Below, piece after piece: positions 51,738 to 60,887 of a stretch of 64,000 nucleotides of DNA. A program made the position numbers and the translations under genes. Source of the stretch: Clostridiales bacterium (GTDB lineage: Bacteria; Acidobacteriota; Aminicenantia; Aminicenantales; UBA8522); assembly GCA_029907205.1 (NCBI GenBank), contig JARYMI010000009.1, positions 1 through 64,000 of the forward strand, given 5' to 3'. The notes beneath the pieces are model-generated. The model worked only from the letters and a program-made list of their open reading frames with translations, was not told the DNA's origin and made no database searches. Within the stretch, counting starts at the first letter, position 1, and the number at the start of each line of letters is the position of its first letter.

Positions 51738-52475
51738 TCAAGAGTTGGTTAATAATCCCCGCCGCCTCATGTTCTCGAGGACAAACGGATAGACTTCAAG
51801 GCTTTCGAGCTCGAGCTCAGCGCGGATTCCGGATTCTTGGAGCGTCCTTTTTAGGGCAGCAATTTCTGTTTCGTTGAAAAGGTCTGCCATCAATGCCGGC
51901 CAGGCCCGCACACTCAGGCGATTAAGATTCTGAAGTGCTTTCAGGGGAAGAGAAAAAAACTCCGCCCTCGCGCCGGTTATTTTTTCGAACGAGACAGGAT
52001 CGACTCCCTTTATGGCAATCCTAACCAGGAGATGATCGAGCTTAAGCTGAGCCGCCAGATCTTCCCGATGCCCGAGCATCAAGCCGTTCGTTTCCAGGAT
52101 AAATTTCGCTCGGGGCTCCTCGCCGTGGACAATCTCGATAACCTTGAGAAGATGGCGTAAGGAAACTTTTCCGAGGATAGGCTCAGAGCCGGTAACCCGT
52201 AAAAGGTGAAAAGACCGCCTTCGGGCAATCCGCAGCAGGTTGTCCGCCACCTGCTCGGGTGAGTATAGTCGCCCGAAAAGGGCCGGATTCTCGTTCCGGC
52301 CGTAACTCCAGCAGTAGGCACAGAGGAAGGAGCAGCCGATGGAGTCAGCCGTGGCGATTCCGCCGTAATACGGAGCGGCACGGAACTTATGGTAGAGACG
52401 CTTCTCTTCTTTCGTGACCAGTCGCTCGGCCTCTTCAGACCTCTGGAGCGGGTCAAAGGGGAAGCTAAGCTCCAC
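51738..52475 (-). CDS. Radical SAM protein, function unknown
   Basis: The start is a GTG at 52475 (VELSFPFDPLQ), preceded by GGAGAGG; the upstream residues of the ORF are a shadow of the DUF2784 gene. The 245-residue protein has the cluster motif GCSFLCAYCW and then SEPILG and LETNGLMLG, as in activase-type radical SAM enzymes. It overlaps the end of the DUF2784 gene by 11 bases. No adjacent glycyl-radical enzyme or peptide substrate is seen. Confidence 0.78.
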   Translation of the reverse strand: MELSFPFDPLQRSEEAERLVTKEEKRLYHKFRAAPYYGGIATADSIGCSFLCAYCWSYGRNENPALFGRLYSPEQVADNLLRIARRRSFHLLRVTGSEPILGKVSLRHLLKVIEIVHGEEPRAKFILETNGLMLGHREDLAAQLKLDHLLVRIAIKGVDPVSFEKITGARAEFFSLPLKALQNLNRLSVRAWPALMADLFNETEIAALKRTLQESGIRAELELESLEVYPFVLENMRRRGLLTNS

Positions 52476-52833
52476 GCCTGCCTCTCCAATCCCGGATGTT
52501 CGTATAGAGCGAGGCGCTGAGGGCGGCGACGAGCAGGATGAGCGTGAAGACATCCACAGTCTTCTGGCTGACATCCCAGCCGGTGAAAGAATCAACGAGA
52601 AACTTGGTGTAGGAGCTGGGCATGTCGTGGATGCCCATCCTCGCCCTGACCTGCCAGTGCCAGTCAGTGCTCGGGCAGTAGCCGTAGCCGTACCAGATGC
52701 CCAGGATGAACCAGGAGAAAGCGGTGAAAAGAATGACTACTAAGTTCACCAGCCGTGTCTTCTTCCACGACCAGCCAAAGAGGATGAGGAGGATCATCGC
52801 CGAGTGGAAAACGAAAAAAAATTTGTCGAGAAT
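52465..52833 (-). CDS. DUF2784 membrane protein, probable non-ATG start
   Basis: The sequence contains the DUF2784 signature: LFGWSWKKTRLVNLVVILFTAFSWFILGIWYGYGYCPSTDWHW, a cysteine-containing loop and a final helix with NIRDW. The conserved N-terminal part LDKFFFVFHSA lies upstream of the first ATG (52797). I therefore extend the gene to an ATT at 52833; a CTG at 52845 touching the previous stop is the alternative. Three or four hydrophobic helices are seen. The function of DUF2784 is unknown. It is packed between a lipoprotein-like gene and a radical SAM gene. Confidence 0.75.
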   Translation of the reverse strand: MLDKFFFVFHSAMILLILFGWSWKKTRLVNLVVILFTAFSWFILGIWYGYGYCPSTDWHWQVRARMGIHDMPSSYTKFLVDSFTGWDVSQKTVDVFTLILLVAALSASLYTNIRDWRGRRGA

Positions 52834-52847
52834 TGAGAACCACAGGC

Positions 52848-53693
52848 TCAGGGATTATTCTCCTGCTGGACCTCCCAGCCTTCTTGGCGGCGGCCGAATC
52901 TGGCGGTGTCTTTATTGACGAAGCTGGCGTCGAGGAGATCGACCACGCGACTCCAGGTCCCATCACGCAGGGCCATGATCATAAAAAACCCATCATGAAA
53001 GGCCCACTCGGGATCCCGGCTGACGAACTCTCCCAGGGCCGTGAAACGATCGAATCTCCATGCGTAATCGACTATGGAGCTCGACTTATCGATTTTTCGG
53101 ATTCCCGTCACTCCGGTGATCACTCTTTCGCACAACTTTAGGTAGGAGAGGCTGAACTCACCTTCGAATTCTTCGCTCAGCTCCTTTTCATGGATGGGTG
53201 AGAGGAGAAAATATTTCAAAGGAAAAGAGAAGGAGGAATCTTCTTTCAGGCCAGCGACCCGGAATTCTGCCCCTCTCTCTGTTGGTTCTATTTGGATGTC
53301 GTAGACAGCGCGGAGAGGCTGCTGACGGAGCTTCGGGTCATACACTATCCGGGGTTGGGAATAAGAAAAAGAAATAAAACCTTCGTCTGCCAGAGTCTTG
53401 AGAAGCCTGATGATCTTGGACTCCTGCTCCAGGGCATTAAGAACTTCCGCGGATTGCCTGGCGGCATTGAGCGAGGGCATGGGCATGTCAAGCTTGAAAT
53501 GGTCGGTGATTCTGCCCTCGGGTAGGACGAGTGCAATCGGGCAGTCCAAGGCTGCGGAAAGCTTTTCCAGGGCGGACTCCTTGGTGAGTTTTTCTCTTGA
53601 GCCCTGGCAGGAAAATTGAAGGGTAAGAAAAGTTAAAAGAGGCGCGGTGGCGAGAACCAGCCCCAACTTGCCGGCGGCTTTCTTCCTTTCCAC
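52848..53693 (-). CDS. Exported protein of unknown function, possible lipoprotein
   Basis: A GTG start at 53693 follows AGGGAA. The N-terminus KLGLVLATAPLLTFLTLQFSC is a signal peptide with a possible lipidation Cys (lipobox weak). The 281-residue mature part is mixed alpha/beta with no recognised motif. There are few Cys. It stops 3 bases before the presumed DUF2784 start, so it is the first gene of this small operon. Confidence 0.65.
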   Translation of the reverse strand: MERKKAAGKLGLVLATAPLLTFLTLQFSCQGSREKLTKESALEKLSAALDCPIALVLPEGRITDHFKLDMPMPSLNAARQSAEVLNALEQESKIIRLLKTLADEGFISFSYSQPRIVYDPKLRQQPLRAVYDIQIEPTERGAEFRVAGLKEDSSFSFPLKYFLLSPIHEKELSEEFEGEFSLSYLKLCERVITGVTGIRKIDKSSSIVDYAWRFDRFTALGEFVSRDPEWAFHDGFFMIMALRDGTWSRVVDLLDASFVNKDTARFGRRQEGWEVQQENNP

Positions 53694-53769
53694 TTGGTCA
53701 TTCCCTCTGTTCCGTCGCTCGGTTCTTATTTTAAGCGAAAACGCTGCTGAAGAAAATAGAGATCTCAGG

Positions 53770-56325
53770 TCAAAAGAAATTTCCGTATTTTTTTACGAAT
53801 TCTTCGTGGGTCTTTTTCGCCTGGGCGACGATCTGCTTGAACCGCGCGTCATCCCGGAGATTTTTATAGCGAGGGTCATTGATCAGGCTAAGGTAGGGAT
53901 AAGGCGTGCCTTCCGACATGTCCTTCTGAATCGCCCGGATGGCCTCATCTCTCATCCCCAGTAGAGAATAGACGACTGTGCTTTGATCCAGAGCCAGGGC
54001 TTTCTCTTTCTCTCCCCTCGCCGCGAAGAGCTGCGCTTTGTATCCGGGAAGACGAAAGAAGCGAGGGTCGATGCTCTCGAGATCGATGACGTATTTACCA
54101 GCCTCATCATATTTTCCGACCAGAATCATGTGTTCTGCGAGACGGCCGAGGCAAAAGGGGTTTCGGGGATTCAGGTTCAACGCCTCCTTCAAGTAAGCTT
54201 CGGCTTTCTCGAACTCGCCCAGTCCCTGATGGCACAATGCCAGGATAGTCCTCGAAAAAATATAGAACGGAGCGAGTTCGATGCTTTTTGACAAGAAGGG
54301 GATGGCCGTTTCGAACAGCCCGATTTCCACAAGGGAGTACCCAATCCCCACGAGAACCATATGACTATTCGGGCCTTTCTCGAGGGCGACCCGGTACTTT
54401 TCAAAAGCCTGGTCGAATTCGCCGCTGAGGAAATGATTGAATCCCTTGGCCAGGTTCGACCCGGAAAGCCCGGGGTCGAGCTGATACGCTTTTTCGCCGT
54501 TCACAAGGACCTGCCTCAGGTCCTCTTCTCTCTGTGTGAGCGTGTATCTATGCCAGTAAGCCCAGGCCAGCCCGAGGTAGGTCTGGGCGTAGTCGGGATC
54601 GATCGCCCGCGCCGCTTCAAACATCTCGAGGGACTTGACGAAATCCTCTTCCTGGTAGGTCAGGACGTACCTGCTGTTGATGTAGTACATGCCCTGGAGG
54701 TAGGTTTCATAAAGCTTCATGTTTTCCGGCCGACCGGCTTTGAGAGCTTCCGCCGAATCCACGCTCAGCTTGACTTTTAAGGAATCGGCGATGGCCTGTG
54801 AAATTTCGTCCTGGATGGCAAAAACGCCGGCCAGCTTCCGGTCGTATTTCGCCGACCAGATTTGAAAACCGCTTTCCGCATCGATGAGCTGGGCGTTGAC
54901 CCGGATGGCCTCGCCTTCTCTCTGGATGCTTCCCTCGAGGATGTTCGCCACACCCAGTTCCCGGGCAATCTCTCTTACGGTCTTCTGGGTATTCCTGAAA
55001 AGGACGACCGAGGTGCGGGAGATAACCTTCAAATTGCTGATGCGGGAGAGTTGACCGATGATGTCCTCGGTCATCCCGTCGCACAAGTACTCCTGGTCCT
55101 TCCGGGGGCTCAGGTCGGCAAAGGGCAGGACGGCCACCGAGTTGGACCAGGGGCTCGAAATGGATGCCCCTGGCCTTGAAAGGGCAGCGGTTGATGGCGC
55201 GGCCGAGGGGGCGCCGTCTTCTTTTCTCGGAAGAACTTTGAGAAGGACAAACCCGATGAAAAGAACGGCCAGGAAAGCCGCCGCCGGGACAAGGAGTTTT
55301 TTCAGCTTGAAGGTGACGGTGATTTCTCTCGATGTCAATGGCTTGCGAGCGGCTGTCCTTTCGGCCGCCGGAATCCCCTTCTCGATGGCTCGAAGATCGG
55401 CGAGCAGTTCCTCAGCCGTCTGGTATCTTCGGGTCCGGTCTTTCTCCAGGCAGCGGAGGATCAAGCGATTGAGGTCCTCAGGAAGCAGGGGGTTATATGT
55501 CCTGGGCGGAGGCGGAGGTTCGCTCTTATGCTTCATGGCCACGCTGAGCGGCGTCTCGCCTTCAAACGGGACGCGGCCGGTCACCATCTCGTAAAGCACG
55601 ACCCCGAGAGAATAAATGTCCGAGCGGCGGTCGACTTCTCTGGCTTCGGCCTGCTCCGGGGACATGTACTCCGGCGTCCCGACCATGATCCCGGCGCCGG
55701 TGATTCCTTTTTCCTGGAGCGAGCGGGCGATCCCGAAGTCTAAGATGCGCACATTGCCATCCCGGTCGATCATGATGTTTGAAGGCTTGAGGTCGCGGTG
55801 GACGATCCCAAGGCGGTGGGCCTCCGCGAGTCCCTCGCAGACTTGAATAGCGATGGACAGGGATTTTCCGACTGGAACCTGGCCGAACCTGCGGATGGCG
55901 CTTCTCAAATCCTCTCCGGGAACATACTCCATGGTGATGAAGTGGGTCCCCTTCTCTTCCATGAGCTCGTACATCCGGCCCACGGTGCGGTGGCTGATTC
56001 GACGCGCCGTCTTGAGCTCGTTCTGGAACCTTTCCAGGGTCCTGCGCTCCGCGGCGATCTCGGGTCGGATGAGCTTGAGCGCGACTTCCTCGTTGACCTT
56101 CGTATCAAGAGCCCGATAGACCCGGCCCATGCCGCCGCGCCCCAGCTCCTCAATGACCTGGTATCGGCCGGCAAACAGGAGGCCCGTTGTAAGCTCCTGG
56201 CCGTGCGTCTGAAGCGTTTCCGTCTGAGAATAAACGACGTCTTCAGGAGAGTGCAACTGTGTCCCGCACGTCCCGCAGAATCGGGTCGTATCGGAGTTTT
56301 CAGAACGGCACTGCGGACATATCAT
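53770..56325 (-). CDS. Zinc-ribbon Ser/Thr protein kinase with CHASE-like/TolB-type domain and TPRs
   Basis: The 851-residue protein starts with a zinc ribbon (CPQC...CGTCG). A PknB-type kinase follows, with glycine loop LGRGGMGRVY, VAIK-like Lys (EVALKLI), HRDLKPSN, DFG and GTPEYMSPEQ, all intact. A transmembrane helix (LLVPAAAFLAVLFIGFVLL) is at about residue 350. Outside it is an adenylate-cyclase-associated N-terminal-like segment (SVAVLPFADLSPRKDQEYLCDGMTEDI) and at least four TPRs. It probably senses envelope signals through the C-terminal part. It has its own promoter. A damaged paralogue lies 1 kb away. Confidence 0.92.
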   Translation of the reverse strand: MICPQCRSENSDTTRFCGTCGTQLHSPEDVVYSQTETLQTHGQELTTGLLFAGRYQVIEELGRGGMGRVYRALDTKVNEEVALKLIRPEIAAERRTLERFQNELKTARRISHRTVGRMYELMEEKGTHFITMEYVPGEDLRSAIRRFGQVPVGKSLSIAIQVCEGLAEAHRLGIVHRDLKPSNIMIDRDGNVRILDFGIARSLQEKGITGAGIMVGTPEYMSPEQAEAREVDRRSDIYSLGVVLYEMVTGRVPFEGETPLSVAMKHKSEPPPPPRTYNPLLPEDLNRLILRCLEKDRTRRYQTAEELLADLRAIEKGIPAAERTAARKPLTSREITVTFKLKKLLVPAAAFLAVLFIGFVLLKVLPRKEDGAPSAAPSTAALSRPGASISSPWSNSVAVLPFADLSPRKDQEYLCDGMTEDIIGQLSRISNLKVISRTSVVLFRNTQKTVREIARELGVANILEGSIQREGEAIRVNAQLIDAESGFQIWSAKYDRKLAGVFAIQDEISQAIADSLKVKLSVDSAEALKAGRPENMKLYETYLQGMYYINSRYVLTYQEEDFVKSLEMFEAARAIDPDYAQTYLGLAWAYWHRYTLTQREEDLRQVLVNGEKAYQLDPGLSGSNLAKGFNHFLSGEFDQAFEKYRVALEKGPNSHMVLVGIGYSLVEIGLFETAIPFLSKSIELAPFYIFSRTILALCHQGLGEFEKAEAYLKEALNLNPRNPFCLGRLAEHMILVGKYDEAGKYVIDLESIDPRFFRLPGYKAQLFAARGEKEKALALDQSTVVYSLLGMRDEAIRAIQKDMSEGTPYPYLSLINDPRYKNLRDDARFKQIVAQAKKTHEEFVKKYGNFF

Positions 56326-56354
56326 TCCTGCGATATCTCCCTTTTCTCGGAAAA

Positions 56355-56383
56355 AGAATATCAGTGCGAGTGCTGAAAGTCAA
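56355..56383 (-). promoter_or_regulatory. Promoter of the zinc-ribbon kinase gene
   Basis: On the minus strand TTGACT, 17 bases, TATTCT, 30 bases before the ATG at 56325. Confidence 0.65.
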
Positions 56384-56401
56384 ATCATCGCCGCGCCTGC
56401 C

Positions 56402-56656
56402 TCACGACGATCCGCGAAGAAAGTCCGGAAGGAACTTGCCAAGGAATTCCGCGGGAGAAAGGACCGGGAACGGAAGCGATCCCCGCCGGATATCCTCGAT
56501 CTTGATAATCCGGGGCGTAACAAGAAGAGAATCTCCGACGGGAATGATTGTTACGCTCTGGCCTTCATCCAGGTATCCCGCTTCCCGGATTTTTTTGGGG
56601 ATGGTCAACTGTCCGCGCGACTTGACCTCACCCGAATAGGGCTTCGCGTCTTCCAT
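56402..56656 (-). CDS. AbrB/SpoVT-fold antitoxin-like protein
   Basis: The 84-residue protein has a SpoVT-AbrB DNA-binding domain (GEVKSRGQLTIPKKIREAGYLDEGQSVTIIPVGDSLLVTP). Such proteins are usually VapB-type antitoxins with a VapC partner downstream. Here no toxin follows it; the next gene downstream is the kinase. It may be an orphan antitoxin, one of several decayed toxin-antitoxin loci in the area. Confidence 0.8.
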   Translation of the reverse strand: MEDAKPYSGEVKSRGQLTIPKKIREAGYLDEGQSVTIIPVGDSLLVTPRIIKIEDIRRGSLPFPVLSPAEFLGKFLPDFLRGSS

Positions 56657-56722
56657 CAGCCGATTGCCTTATGAATCTGATTTCAGAATATTCGATTTCT
56701 GAAATCGCGCCAAGAGTTTTTT

Positions 56723-56794
56723 CTAAAGCCTTAGCTCCAGGTTCATACGGTGATATAAAACGAGGTTGGTGTCGACAAAAATTCTATCGGCCAT
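56723..56794 (-). pseudogene. Truncated PIN-domain (VapC) toxin remnant
   Basis: A 23-residue frame MADRIFVDTNLVLY... carries the first strand and first catalytic Asp of a PIN toxin (VDTN). It then stops at TAG at 56723-56725. It overlaps the end of the ribbon-helix-helix gene, the usual antitoxin-toxin arrangement. The remaining 100 or so residues of a PIN domain are missing. Confidence 0.6.
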
Positions 56795-57071
56795 AGAGTT
56801 CCTCGCACCTGGGATACCTGGCGCCCCGCTTCCTGATCTTTAAAGGCTTCTGGGAAAGATACTCCCGCTGAGCCTGGTCGTATTTTTTGCTGTCCAGCAT
56901 CTTCTCGCGGAGCATTTCACCGACCAGGCGCGAAACGCTGGTGTTGAGCTCGGCGGCCCGGATTCTCGCCCAGCGAGCGACATCATCGTCAAGAGTGATG
57001 GTCACGTTTTTCTTAACACTAGAATGGTGTATCACGATTCTTGTGTCAATAGCTCTATGGGCTGGTTTCAT
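56784..57071 (-). CDS. Ribbon-helix-helix antitoxin-like protein
   Basis: A 95-residue product with a CopG/Arc-type core (KNVTITLDDDVARWARIRAAELNTSVSRLVGEMLREKM) and a basic C-terminus that would bind a PIN toxin. The partner VapC survives only as a 23-residue remnant. The start is uncertain: the ATG at 57071 gives 20 extra residues, while a promoter-like TTGACA inside the gene and the family's usual length suggest a start nearer 57003 (GTG). Confidence 0.75.
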   Translation of the reverse strand: MKPAHRAIDTRIVIHHSSVKKNVTITLDDDVARWARIRAAELNTSVSRLVGEMLREKMLDSKKYDQAQREYLSQKPLKIRKRGARYPRCEELYGR

Positions 57072-57229
57072 GAGATCAAAGTATGGGACGCTGGAGAAAG
57101 AGAATTTTTATCACTCGGCATTCTTGATATTTTTATAATAGCCTTTCTCCTAAGCTGCATCTGATTTAGATTGACTATCTCCCCCATTCCTTGATACCCT
57201 TTAGCCACGCCTGATAAAAGGGACGAAAA

Positions 57230-59958
57230 GTGGCCGTCAAGTGCCCGAAGTGCGATTTTGAGAATCGAGAGACCCTAAAGTTCTGCGCCGAATGCGGGAC
57301 GCAGTTGGCTAAGCCCAAGGACATCCGTCCTGAGGTCACAGAGACTCTTCAAGCGGCTATCAGCGAGCTGACCACCGGCTCAACTTTCGCCGGCCGCTAC
57401 CGGGTCATCGAGGAGCTCGGCAAGGGGGGAATGGGCCAGATATACAAAGTGCTTGACGCCGAGGTCAAGGAAAAGGTCGCTCTGAAAATCCTCAAGCCCG
57501 AAATCGCCTCCGACGAAGAGACCATCGAGCGCTTCCGGAACGAGCTCCGGTTCGCCCGCAAGATCTCCCACAAGAACGTCTGCCGCATGTACGACCTCAA
57601 CCGCGAGCAGGGCACCCAGTTCATCACCATGGAGTATGTCGAAGGGGAGAACCTCAAGAGCCTGATGAGGCGGATCGGGCAGTTCTCCATCGGAAAGGCC
57701 GTCAGCGTCGCCCGCCAGGTTTGCGAGGGACTGGCCGAGGCGCATCATCTGGGAGTGGTCCACCGCGACCTCAAGCCGCAGAACATCATGATCGACAACG
57801 ACGGCAACGTCCGGATCATGGATTTCGGGATCGCCCGCTCGCTCAAGGGAAAAGGGATTACGGACGCCAGAGTGATGATCGGGACGCCGGAATACATGTC
57901 CCCGGAGCAGGTGGACGGCACGGAGGCGGACGGGAGGGCGGACATATACGCCCTTGGGGTGGTTCTCTACGAAATGCTAACGGGCAAGGTCCCATTCGAG
58001 GGGGACACGGCTCTAAGCGTCGCCCTGAAACAGAAGACGGAGATGCCTCATGACCCGCGCGAGCTCAACCCGTAGATCCCGGAGAGCCTCAGCGCTCTCA
58101 TCCTGAGATGCCTGGAGAAGGATAAAGCAAAAAGGTATCAGACCGTCGAGGAGCTCATCGCCGACCTGAAAAAAGCCGAATTGGGGCTTACCCCGACATC
58201 CGGCATCTTGAGGCCGGCATCATTGGCCAGGCCGAAGCGCAAGAGAACAATCATTGCCGCTGCGACGGCGGTCATCGTGTTGGCCGTCGCCGCCGGGGCG
58301 TTTTTTGTCGTCAGGTCGAGCCGTCTGGATGTCAATCCCAACAGGGTCTTGGTCGCTCCCTTTGAAAATAAGACGGGAGATCCTTCTCTCGATTCGATCG
58401 GCAGTTGGGCTGCCGACTGGATCGCCCAGGGGATTTCCCAGGCCGCCCAAATCGAGGTCGTCCCCGGCCTGGCCGCCCAGGAATCCTTCAGGACCGTGGA
58501 AAGAGAGAGCGGCAAGCTCCAGGGGATGAAAAAGCTTCGGGCGCTGGCCAGGGAAACAAGAGCCGGCACCGTTGTGGCGGGGTCCTATTACCTCCAGGGA
58601 GACAACCTTCAGTTCCAGGCGAATATCATGGACGTAAAGAACGGAAACTGCTTTATGCCTTGCCCTCCGTAACAGGCCAAAAAGACAATCCCAATGAGGC
58701 CGTCGAAACTCTCCAGCAGCGCACCATGGGCGCCATCGCGACTTATTATGCTATTCAGACGGGAGGCTTTGTCACAATTTCTCCGCCCACCTTTGAAGCT
58801 TATCAGGAATATTTGAGAGGGATAGAGCTTTTTGGCAAGGACTATTCACAGGCTCTCGAGCATCTGGGCAAGGCCGAAGAACTGGACCCGGCATTTCTCT
58901 TGCCAAAGACAATAATCGCAACCGCATACTCCAATCAAGGGAATTATGAGAAAGCCAGAGAAATCCTTGAAGAGTTGAACCAAAAAAAGACGCAGCTTGA
59001 CCCGCTCACTCGACTGAGCGTCGATGCCAGGATGGCAAGCCTGCGGGGCCAGAATGAAGAAGCGCTGCGCTATTCCCGCCAGTTAGCCAGCCTGGCGCCG
59101 AATGTCGGAACGACGCGTTATCTTATCGGCCTCTATGAGCTCAGGCTGAACCGGCCGCAAAAGACCATTAAAGAATTCTCAAAGTTCAATGAAAGGAACC
59201 GCGAGATCTCACGGTGGGGGTCAGGAAGCTGGCTTTTCGACGTCTGGGCAGAAGCTTATCATATACTGGGGAATTTCAAAAAAGAGCTCGAAGTCGCAAA
59301 GAAGGGAGAGAAATATTATCCGGAAGAGGTCAGGTTTTTGGCCGTCGAGGCCAGGAGTTTTGCGGCCCAAGGAAAAATTGACAAGCTCAGGGAAGTGATC
59401 GAGAGAAGTCTGACCACGACCTCCCCGACAACGACGCCGGCCGACGTCATGGTTGAAGGGGCGAGTGAGCTTCGCGCCCATGGGAATAAGGAAGAGGCGA
59501 TCAAAATGGCCGGAGAGGCGGTGGAATGGTACAAAGCGAGATCTGCTGAAGAAGCCGCCAAAGAGATAAATCGATACGATCTGGCAGGGGCACTCTATCT
59601 CGCGGAACGCTGGGGGGAAGCGCAAGCGATATTCGAAGCGCTCCTGGCAGCGAAGCCGGATAATATTTCTTACAAAGGCAACCTGGGGACAATTGCCGCC
59701 CGGCTTGGCGATAGAGAAAAAGCCCTCCGGATTTCCGATGAACTCAAAGCCCTCACCAAACCCTATCTATTCGGCGATCACGCCTATTGGCGGGCCTGCA
59801 TCGCTTCCCTCCTCGGCGATAAAGAACAAGCGGTCGCCCTGCTCAGGGAGTCATTCGCCCAGGGAGGAACATACGGCGTCTATCTCCACCGCGACATGGA
59901 CCTCGAGCCCCTCCGCGATTACCCGCCCTTTCAGGGATTGATCAAACCCAAGGGCTGA
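57230..59958 (+). pseudogene. Broken zinc-ribbon Ser/Thr kinase-TPR gene (nonsense codon plus frameshift)
   Basis: The first segment (GTG 57230 to 58072) encodes an intact zinc ribbon (CPKC...CAECG) and most of a PknB-type kinase, with LGKGGMGQIY, HRDLKPQN, DFGIARS and GTPEYMSPEQ. An in-frame TAG at 58073 interrupts it at NP-TAG-IPESLSALILRCLEKDKAKRYQT; CAG to TAG would explain it. The frame continues through a transmembrane helix (IIAAATAVIVLAVAAGAFFVV) to about 58650, where one A appears lost near GGAAACTG. The TPR part continues in the next frame to 59958. If both lesions are real the gene is dead, or only a soluble kinase fragment is made. Full length would be about 909 residues. Confidence 0.8.
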
Positions 59959-59976
59959 CAGAAAGCCAGAAATCCC

Positions 59977-60015
59977 TTGACACCCGGTCTTAATATGGTA
60001 CTATATAAAGACCGG
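59977..60015 (+). promoter_or_regulatory. Promoter and palindromic operator of the Phd/ParE-type module
   Basis: TTGACA, 16 bases, TACTAT overlaps a perfect 8-bp inverted repeat CCGGTCTT-N16-AAGACCGG (59984-60015). The palindrome spans the spacer and -10, as expected for autoregulation by the antitoxin. GGAGGTGAG precedes the ATG at 60026. Confidence 0.75.
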
Positions 60016-60025
60016 AGGTGAGAGC

Positions 60026-60307
60026 ATGAATATCAGAGAAGACATCAAATCCATCACCTATCTCAAATCGAGAGCGGCTGATTTGCTCAAACAGATCAAT
60101 TCCACTCGTCGTCCCGTAGTGATTACTCAGAATGGAGAACCTAAAGCCGTGTTACAAGACCCTAAGAGCTATGAGAACATGAGAAACGCCATTGGGCTGT
60201 TGAAATTGATCTCCCAGGGTGAAGAAGATCTTAAGAAAGGAAGGTCAAAATCTCAAGAGGACGTTTTCGCCAATCTTGAGAACAAGTTGAAAAAAAGAAC
60301 GAAATGA
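60026..60307 (+). CDS. Phd/YefM-family antitoxin
   Basis: The 93-residue protein has the Phd/YefM core (IKSITYLKSRAADLLKQINSTRRPVVITQNGEPKAVLQDPKSYENM) and an acidic/basic C-terminal helix for toxin binding. It binds the palindromic operator just upstream (inferred). It overlaps the toxin gene by 4 bases. Confidence 0.92.
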   Translation: MNIREDIKSITYLKSRAADLLKQINSTRRPVVITQNGEPKAVLQDPKSYENMRNAIGLLKLISQGEEDLKKGRSKSQEDVFANLENKLKKRTK

Positions 60308-60642
60308 AAAAAACATATGAGGTCATATGGGCCGAGAGCGCAGAGAAAGATCTCATAAGCATAATAGATTATATTTCTATAGACAGTCCCTTTGTGGCTC
60401 ACGAAAAATTTAAAGAGATTCAAACGAAAGCATCAAACCTTAAAATCTATCCTGAGAGAGGTCGCATCGTCCGCGAATTGCAGGAACAGGGGATCATCCA
60501 GTATCGCGAGTTAATCATTTCGCCCTGGAGAATCATCTACAGAATATCGGAAAAGAAGGTTTATGTTTTATCCGTGCTGGATTCACGGCGGAACGTTGAA
60601 GATATCCTCTTGGGAAGGTTCATAAATCCAAAGCCCCAATAA
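60304..60642 (+). CDS. ParE/RelE-superfamily toxin
   Basis: The 112-residue protein matches the RelE/ParE fold: YEVIWAESAEKDLISIIDYIS, the IYPERGRIVRELQEQGIIQYRELIISPWRIIYRI segment and LSVLDSRRN. The Arg-rich C-terminal half is typical of ParE-type (plasmid stabilisation) members, which poison gyrase, more than of RelE RNases. Exact target is not predictable. It is coupled to the antitoxin by ATGA. Confidence 0.9.
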   Translation: MKKTYEVIWAESAEKDLISIIDYISIDSPFVAHEKFKEIQTKASNLKIYPERGRIVRELQEQGIIQYRELIISPWRIIYRISEKKVYVLSVLDSRRNVEDILLGRFINPKPQ

Positions 60643-60652
60643 TGTCTGCGGG

Positions 60653-60887
60653 ATGTTTGATATCGGCGATTCCGAAGGCACCCACTTCATCACCATGGAA
60701 TATGTCGGCGGCGAAGACCTGAAGAGCATGATCCGGATGGCGAGAATATCGCTATTATTCTAGATGCCCCCTGTTTGAAAATATCCGCGACGATGAGAGG
60801 TTCAAGCGAATTATGGACGACGCCAAAGCCAGGGTTGCCGAAATGCGCCGCCGCGTCGAACAAATGGAGCGGTCAAGCTCGAAATAA
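60653..60887 (+). pseudogene. Remnant of a third Ser/Thr kinase-TPR gene
   Basis: 60653-60763 encodes MFDIGDSEGTHFITMEYVGGEDLKSMIRM, matching the middle of the kinase N-lobe in the two paralogues (compare GTQFITMEYVEGENLKSLMRR). From 60765 another frame encodes CPLFENIRDDERFKRIMDDAKARVAEMRRRVEQME, which resembles the C-terminal end of TPR kinases of this class. The 700 or so residues between are missing. It is an internally deleted gene. Confidence 0.65.

Noticed and set aside
58073-58075. TAG in the kinase read as a recoded sense codon
   Set aside because: The same gene also has a frameshift downstream and no context for recoding is seen; simple decay or error is more likely.
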